Source: Dama dama
Lineage: Eukaryota; Chordata; Mammalia; Artiodactyla; Cervidae
Assembly: GCF_033118175.1 (NCBI RefSeq)
Contig: NC_083694.1
Location: 42,493,608-42,557,607, forward strand
Direction: 5' to 3'
DNA: 64,000 nt
The notes under the pieces were generated by a model. That model was not told the origin of the DNA. It ran no database searches and saw nothing but the letters and a program-made list of their open reading frames with translations. Position numbers and translations under genes: made by a program. This document shows, one piece after another, positions 58,407-64,000 of this stretch. Positions within the stretch are counted from its first letter, which is position 1; each line of letters begins with the position of its first letter.

Positions 58407-58722
58407 AGACTTGCCTGGTGGCACAGTGGATGGGAGTCTGCCTGCCAATGCAGGGTACCTGGGTTTAATCCCTGGTCCGGTAAGATCTCACATGTGGTGG
58501 AGCAATTAAGTCCACGCTCCATAGCTACTAAACCCTCGCTCTAGAGCCCAGGAGCCAAAACTACTGAAGCCTGTGCACCCTAGAGCCTGTGCTCTGCAAC
58601 AAGAAAAGCCACCACGAAGATAAGCCTGAACACTGCAATGAAGAATAGCCACTGCTGGTGGGAGTTAGATAAAGCCCAAGCAGAGCAATGAAGACCCAGC
58701 ACAGCCAAAAGTAAATACATAA
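58407..58722 (+). mobile_element. CHR-type SINE
   Basis: 'agacttgcctggtggcacag' to 'gacccagcacagccaaaagt'. Confidence 0.85.
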
Positions 58723-59089
58723 GTAAAATTTTTTTAAAAGTCATTTTTCTTCTAAAAGTTTCAAAATTATCTATTAAAATAGGATACTTGTTAAAAGTCA
58801 AATATCTAAAATTGTTTAAATATATCTAACCTTTTTATTTTGTGAAATTCAATTAAATTTTATTAAATACTTTTATAAAAAGTAAAAATGTCTGGCATTC
58901 TGGGATTCAGTGTCCTAGTATATTCCTGTAAGGAACCAATATTACAGTTCTCATGCTATTTACTACATAAATGGAGATTTGAGTGATGTGAACCACTTAA
59001 TATTGCAAAGCCTTCTTCAGATTTCTTGTGCAATTACTTTTCAAAATACATTTCTTTCTTTTAAAAATATTTTTAAATTAATTAATTAA

Positions 59090-59385
59090 TTTGGCTGCCC
59101 AGGTCTTAATTGCAGCATGCTGGATCTAGTTCCCTGACCAGGGATTGAACCCAGGCCCCCTGCATTGTGGCCGAGGATGAGATGGTTAGGTAGCATCACT
59201 GACTCAGTGAACATGAGTTTGAGCAAACTACAGGAGACAGTGAAGGACAGGGAAGCCTGGCATGCTGCAGTTCATGGGGTTTCAAAGAGTCAGACATGAC
59301 TTAGTGACTGAACGATGAACAACAGCCACAACCCCTGCATTTGGAGCATGGAGTCTTAGCCACTGGACCACCAGGGAAGTCCCTT
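59090..59385 (-). mobile_element. CHR-type SINE, antisense, split by a BovB tail
   Basis: Arms 59090-59166 and 59332-59385 form one antisense CHR head ('gttccctgaccagggattga' and 'actggaccaccagggaagtc'). Confidence 0.85.
59167..59331 (+). mobile_element. Short BovB 3' end inserted in CHR SINE
   Basis: About 165 bases of BovB terminus flanked by CCCCTGCATT at 59157-59166 and 59332-59341. This is a clear target-site duplication for a very short 5'-truncated insertion. Confidence 0.9.
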
Positions 59386-59494
59386 GTGCAATTATTTTGA
59401 ATTCCATGGTAATTCACAAGGACTTCGAGAACCACAAATTGGAACATAAGTCACGTCAAGATCATAGACACTTGGAACTTCTGGGAAGTTATTT

Positions 59495-59982
59495 GTTGTT
59501 GTTGTTCAGTCACTAAGTCATGTCTGACTCTTAGTGACTGCATGGACTGCAGCACGCCAGGCTTCTCTATCCTTCACCATCTCCTGAAGTTTGCTCAAAC
59601 TCATGTCCATAGAATTGGTGATGCCATCCAACCATCTCATCCTCTGTCGTCCCCTTCTCCTGCCTTCAATCTTTGCCAGCATCAGGGTCTTTTCCAATGA
59701 GTTGGCTCTTTGTATCAGGTGGACAACGTATTAGAGTTTCAGCTTCAGAATCAGTCTTTCCAATGAATATTGAGGGTTGATTTCCTTTCAGATCAACTGG
59801 TTTGACCTCCTTGCTGTCCAAGGAACTCTCAAAAGTCTTCTCCAGCACCACAGTTTGAAAGCATCAATTCTTCGGCGCTCAGCCTTCTTTATAGTCCAGC
59901 TCTCACAAACATACATAACTACTGGAAAAATGATAGCTTTGACTAGATGGACGTCTGTCAGCAAAGTGATGTCTCTGCTTTT
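59495..59982 (-). mobile_element. BovB LINE, antisense 3' part
   Basis: Starts with the 'tgttgttgttcagtcac' tail and runs back to 'gcaaagtgatgtctctgc'. Confidence 0.9.
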
Positions 59983-60785
59983 TATTTCACATAATATTCT
60001 TGCATAATCTGTTATTATTCAAGAATGTGTTGCAGCATGGGTCTCTGAGAAGGATTTGACAAATTGATTGCCTTTCCCAGTCCTTGTACTTCAGTGGCTC
60101 ACACTCCCTGAGGTGGGGCTGCTCAGCACAGCACAGAGACTGTGTCCCCTTGGGTTTTAGGATGGAGAGAAGAGCTGTGGGGAGGTGTTTACCTGGGGCC
60201 AGACAGTGTTATCTCCGAGGGTGGTAGAGCCATTGGTACCGTTATGTGTTCCCTGTGCCAGCATGAAGCACCGTGTGTTCATTGTGTGTGTTGGATCTGT
60301 GGGGCCCTGCCCTGGACAGAACAGATTTTATGCAACAGTGTGTTTAGCTTGATGTGTTTCTTCTGAGTATCTGGACATATGCAATGCAGGCCTTCATTTG
60401 CCCTCTTGTCCTGGGTGCTGCATCACTGGAGGTGGTCTGAGGTTGGAGGCACAGATCTATGGGTCACTCACAGAGACCTGGCTATCACACAGAGAAAGCG
60501 TGAAGAGGGAGGAAAAGCCAGCATATTTGATGGCTGCTGACGTCCCACTTTTCTTTACAATATGTGCTTCCTTCTTTGCTCCACTCTGCTTTCTTCCTCT
60601 GATTTCCCAGTCACTTTCTCTTTTCTATTTCCTTTTTAGTTGACCCCTTCCCACGTGTCAGAACTCCTATTGGCATCACGAGCCTCGACTATCCCTAACA
60701 GAGACTGTTCCCTGTGCTGGATGGATAGATGCTTGGGGGAGGGGTGGGGACACTGAACCTTTGAAAAATTCACCTTTGGGTAAAT
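59983..60785. other. No gene recognised
   Basis: Unique, moderately GC-rich sequence. Open frames of 72-81 codons lack support. Confidence 0.4.
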
Positions 60786-60786
60786 A

Positions 60787-60990
60787 GGGGCTTCTCTGGT
60801 AGCTCAGCTGGTAAAGAATCTGACTGCAATTTAGGAGACCCCAGTTTGATCCCCGGGTTGGGAAGATCCCCTGGAGAAGGAAACGGCTACCCACTCCAGT
60901 ATTCTGAACTGGAGAATTCCATGGACTGTATAGTCTGTGGGGTCATAAAGGGTTGGACTCAATTGAACGACTTTCACTTTCACTTTGGAG
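60787..60990 (+). mobile_element. Bov-tA-type SINE
   Basis: 'ggggcttctctggtagctca' to 'ctttcactttcacttt'. Confidence 0.87.
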
Positions 60991-62165
60991 AAATAACAAG
61001 TGCAGATAGTGAATAATCTGTGGTTGAGATTACTTCTAATATGTGTGCTGGCAGGACAGGAGCATATTTTATAGGAAGCTTATTTTGAGGGTCTATTTCT
61101 CTTTCTCTAAGCATCGTCTTTTATCTTATTTAGAGTAGTTGAACTTCATGCTGTTTAGCCTTAAACTATACTCACTTGAGATATTCAATCTTAGATCCAC
61201 AACCAATCAAATTAAAATCTCTGCTCTGGCTTAGAATGAGATGTTTACAATATGATGAAACAAATATTTTTGCTGATGTTGTTAGTGTTGATACTTTGTT
61301 GGGGTTATCTCTGATTTAGTTTGGGAAGGCTTTTCAGAAGAGATGATTTTTTTGTTGTTGCCTTGGACAGTTTAGAAGGCTAAAATAAATAAAGTGATGT
61401 GATATATATTTTAAGGCAAATGAAAATTGTACTAAAAGAGTATTATATCTTTGGCTAGCTTAAACATTATGAGCATCTAGCTAGCAATAGAATTGCTTTA
61501 GCTTCCTATTATGATTTTATCAAACAAGAATGCAGTAATGTGAACATTATAAACCTCTTGACACATCTGAATGAAGCCATCTGTGCACAGTCTTCGGTAG
61601 AATAATTCTGAAGTGGTTGATTTCGTTTAACTGTAGGCTGGTAAAACTAATCTTGAGAATCTTTTGAGCTCAGTAAAAACTCTTATGTCATTGGCCAAGA
61701 TTCAAAAAGTGAGCTAATTCCTGTGCTAGGAAACGAAACATAATCACTTTCAGGGGAGGTAATACCTCTGCCCACAGAATATCCAAAATGTAAATTAGCA
61801 AGTAGCATTGAGTTAAATAAAAATATAAGTCCAGTTAAATGTCAGACTGTTGTGTTAAACCCAGAACCCCACATGTAAATGAGGTTAGGCTGTGACGTTG
61901 AAAGTGTTAGGAAATTATCAGCAGTGCAATTTCTACACTGTGATGCTCCTACACTTGGCCAACTCTGCTGAAGTTGGTGGAGGGGCTCCCACAGTTATCA
62001 CAGGGAGAATGACCCTCAGATGATGCTCAGAATCTAGGAATAAATTTGTAGATAGCCCAGGCATTTTTCTTCTTCTCTCTTGCCACATGCCCTGGTTGCT
62101 TTACTGATCATTGCTATGGGATACTAGGGGGGGAAATTTTTGTAACAATAAGTCTTATAATCACA
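60991..62165. other. No gene recognised
   Basis: About 1.2 kb of AT-rich unique sequence with no supported feature. Confidence 0.4.
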
Positions 62166-62305
62166 GTTACTCCTTTCTTGAGAACTATGTGCCAGGCATT
62201 GAACTAAGCACTTCATATTCATTGTTTCATTTAATCCTCTCTAAATGAAGATGAGGTACAATGTTCCTGTATCTGTATGGTTGGAAAAGCTGAGATTTAG
62301 GGAGG

Positions 62306-62338
62306 TTCTCGGCCTTTTAGCTAAGGTTAAGTGTAGTG
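62306..62338 (+). ncRNA. U2 snRNA 5'-region fragment (pseudogene)
   Basis: About 33 bases aligned with U2 from about nucleotide 6 (CTCGGCCTTTT-GCTAAG...AAGTGTAGT), with three or four mismatches against the remembered U2 sequence. The 3' remainder is absent and a SINE begins immediately after. Confidence 0.6.
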
Positions 62339-62339
62339 T

Positions 62340-62550
62340 GGGGGCTTCCTAGTTGGCACAGTGGTAAAGAATCTACCTGCCAACGCAGGAGACACAGGAG
62401 ACGTGGGTTCGATCCATGAGTCAGGAATATCCCTTGGAGGAGGAAATGGCAACCCAGTCCAGTATTCTTGCCTGAGAAATCCCATGGACAGAAGAGCCTT
62501 TCAGGCTATAGTCCATGGGGTTGCAAAGAGTCGGACACGACTGAGTGAAC
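62340..62550 (+). mobile_element. Bov-tA-type SINE
   Basis: 'ggggcttcctagttggcaca' to 'ggacacgactgagtgaaccc', inside the MIR and directly after the U2-like fragment. Confidence 0.88.
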
Positions 62551-62709
62551 CCAAGAAACTTGCCCAAATTTGCATGACCATCAAGATGGCAAAACCTAGA
62601 TTTGATCCAGATCACGCTGACAAGAAAGCCTGGACTCTTAACCACGTGCTATACTCTACTATTCCCCTTTCATGGGGTGTGGGTGAGGTTGATAAAATTG
62701 GGGCATGAG

Positions 62710-63475
62710 TAACAAATCAAAACCACAATGAGATATTTGACACCTACTTGGATGGTTATAATAAAAAATTTTGTTGTTGTTGAAAAAGAAAAACCCACAG
62801 AAAACCAAGAAGTGGTAGCAAGGATATGGAAAATTTGAAATCCTTATTCATTGCTGGTGGGAATGTAAAAGGCTGCAGCTGCTGTGGGAAACAGCCTGGT
62901 AATCCCTCAAAAAGTGAAACAGGATGACCACAGAATGGAGGAATTCCACACTCAAGAGACCTGAAAACATGTTCATACAAAGATTTGTACAATGATCTTC
63001 ATTGCAGCGTTATTTGTAACAGTCAAAAAGTGGAAATGACTCAAATGTCCATCAACTGATGAATGGATCAACAAAATGTGGTAAACCTACAGAATGGAAT
63101 AGTATTAAGCCCTGAAAAAGGAAGGGAATACTGATACATGCTGCATCACAGAAGAACCTTGAAAATACTATACTAAGTGAAAGCAGTCCAACACCAAAGA
63201 CCAGCTTGCATATGATTTTATGTATAAATATATGTAATGTCCAGAACTGGCAAATTCACTGAAACAGAAAGTAGATTAGTGGCTACCAAGGGCTGGGGGA
63301 AGGAGGATTGAGGAGTGATGCTAATGGATATATACAGACTTTCCTTTTGGACTAACAAAAATGGTCTGAAATGATATACTGGTGATGGCTGCACAATATA
63401 GTGAATATTCTAAACTCCACTGAAAGGTACACATTTAAACAGGGGTAATTTTTGTAGTAATTTATGTACAAAGGG
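62710..63475 (+). mobile_element. L1 3' end (older subfamily)
   Basis: 'attgctggtgggaatgtaaa', 'caaatgtccatcaactgatg' and 'tggctaccaagggctggggg' are standard mammalian L1 ORF2-end and 3' UTR text. Confidence 0.8.
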
Positions 63476-63478
63476 TGA

Positions 63479-63481
63479 CTA

Positions 63482-63512
<31 letters not shown>

Positions 63513-63513
63513 A
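63479..63513. repeat. (TA)n followed by T run
   Basis: Alternating TA to 63498, then T and A bases to 63513. It lies at the L1 3' terminus. Confidence 0.9.
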
Positions 63514-63649
63514 AACAACTTCAGATCAGATCTGGAAAGTCCTTGAATACTGGACTACAGAGTCCAGGTTTTCTTTTGTACACAACAGGGAGCCATGAAC
63601 ATTTCTAAGGAGGTTGATGGCATAATAGGAGTTGTGGAAACATGTAAGG

Positions 63650-63750
63650 GGCTTCCCTGGTGTCTCAGATGGTAAAGAATCCACTTGCAGTGCGGGAGAC
63701 CTGGATTTGATGCCTGATGTTTGGAAGATCCCCTGAAAGAGGGCATATAT
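63650..63750 (+). mobile_element. Bov-tA-type SINE, truncated
   Basis: 'ggggcttccctggtgtctca' to 'gatcccctgaaagagggcat', then stops. Confidence 0.8.
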
Positions 63751-63764
63751 TAAGCACACATGCA

Positions 63765-63920
63765 TGTATGCTAAGTCACTTCAGTCAGGTATGACTCTTT
63801 GTGACCCTATGGACCCCATAGCGAGCCAGGCTCCTCTGTTCATGGAGTTCTCCAGGCAAAAATACTGGAGTGGGTTGTCATTTCCTTTTCCAGGGGATTT
63901 TCCTGACCCAGAGATGGAAA
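63765..63920 (-). mobile_element. Bov-tA-type SINE, antisense, truncated
   Basis: 'gctaagtcacttcagtcagg' to 'gattttcctgacccagaga'. It faces the preceding sense copy, so the two form an inverted pair. Confidence 0.82.
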
Positions 63921-64000
63921 CTGTTTGGATCTGAAATCTAAAACATTTGTCTTACTGGAAATCACTCTTCCTCTTATTTGCTTTACTTGCCTTCCTGAGG

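Larger units (their letters stand above)
62172..62670 (+). mobile_element. MIR SINE, split by a U2-like/Bov-tA insertion
   Basis: Left arm 62172-62305 ('tatgtgccaggcattgaact', 'atttaatcctctctaaatga') and right arm 62553-62670 ('aaacttgcccaaatttgcat', 'ctggactcttaaccacgtgc') are one nearly complete MIR. Confidence 0.8.

Noticed and set aside
50470..64000. TNFRSF9 coding exons expected from synteny
   Set aside because: I looked for the signal-peptide exon and cysteine-rich TNFR exons on the plus strand and found none. The gene body probably lies beyond the window.

Overview
This window is nuclear DNA from a ruminant, most likely a bovid. It is packed with BovB (RTE) LINEs, Bov-tA/BOV-A2 SINEs and CHR-type tRNA-derived SINEs, a combination typical of cattle, sheep and relatives. 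The only protein-coding gene I can reconstruct is PARK7 (DJ-1), on the minus strand. All six coding exons are present with consensus splice sites. They join into a 189-codon reading frame (ATG at 37027, stop at 22268-22270) that keeps Glu18, Cys46, Cys53, Cys106 and His126. Nearly all other long open frames are fragments of transposons or chance frames.

Layout. 1-22 kb: repeat-dominated sequence downstream of PARK7. It includes an old sense-strand L1 spread over about 7.6-12.5 kb that has been split by later L1, BovB, Bov-tA and CHR insertions, and a 1.7-kb BovB copy with a mutated reverse transcriptase at 3.0-4.7 kb. 22.0-38.25 kb: PARK7, from its poly(A) signal at 22067-22072 to a CpG-island promoter at about 37.75-38.45 kb. 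38.66-44.06 kb: an endogenous retrovirus (class I/gammaretrovirus-like, tRNA-Gly primer site, 4-bp target duplication) on the same strand as PARK7. It is heavily internally deleted and its 3' LTR lies about 0.4 kb upstream of the PARK7 promoter. 44-50 kb: repeats and unassigned sequence, with one LTR-like fragment. 50.0-50.45 kb: a second CpG island with CRE, ETS, CCAAT and GC-box motifs arranged for plus-strand transcription; the gene it serves is not visible. 50.8-64 kb: more repeats, including a 2-kb BovB copy, an AP-1-rich palindromic cluster at 55.72-55.76 kb, and a U2 snRNA-like fragment joined to a SINE inside an old MIR at 62.3 kb.

From the human gene order TNFRSF9-PARK7-ERRFI1 (recalled knowledge), TNFRSF9 should lie to the right and ERRFI1 to the left. 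I found no coding exon of either here. No bacterial-style system, CRISPR array or new protein system is visible. The items most worth checking are the LTR next to PARK7, the unassigned CpG island with its downstream hairpin, the AP-1/MARE cluster and the U2/SINE chimera. Repeat family names come from recognising sequence by eye, and repeat ends are accurate to roughly 10-20 bases unless a target-site duplication is given.
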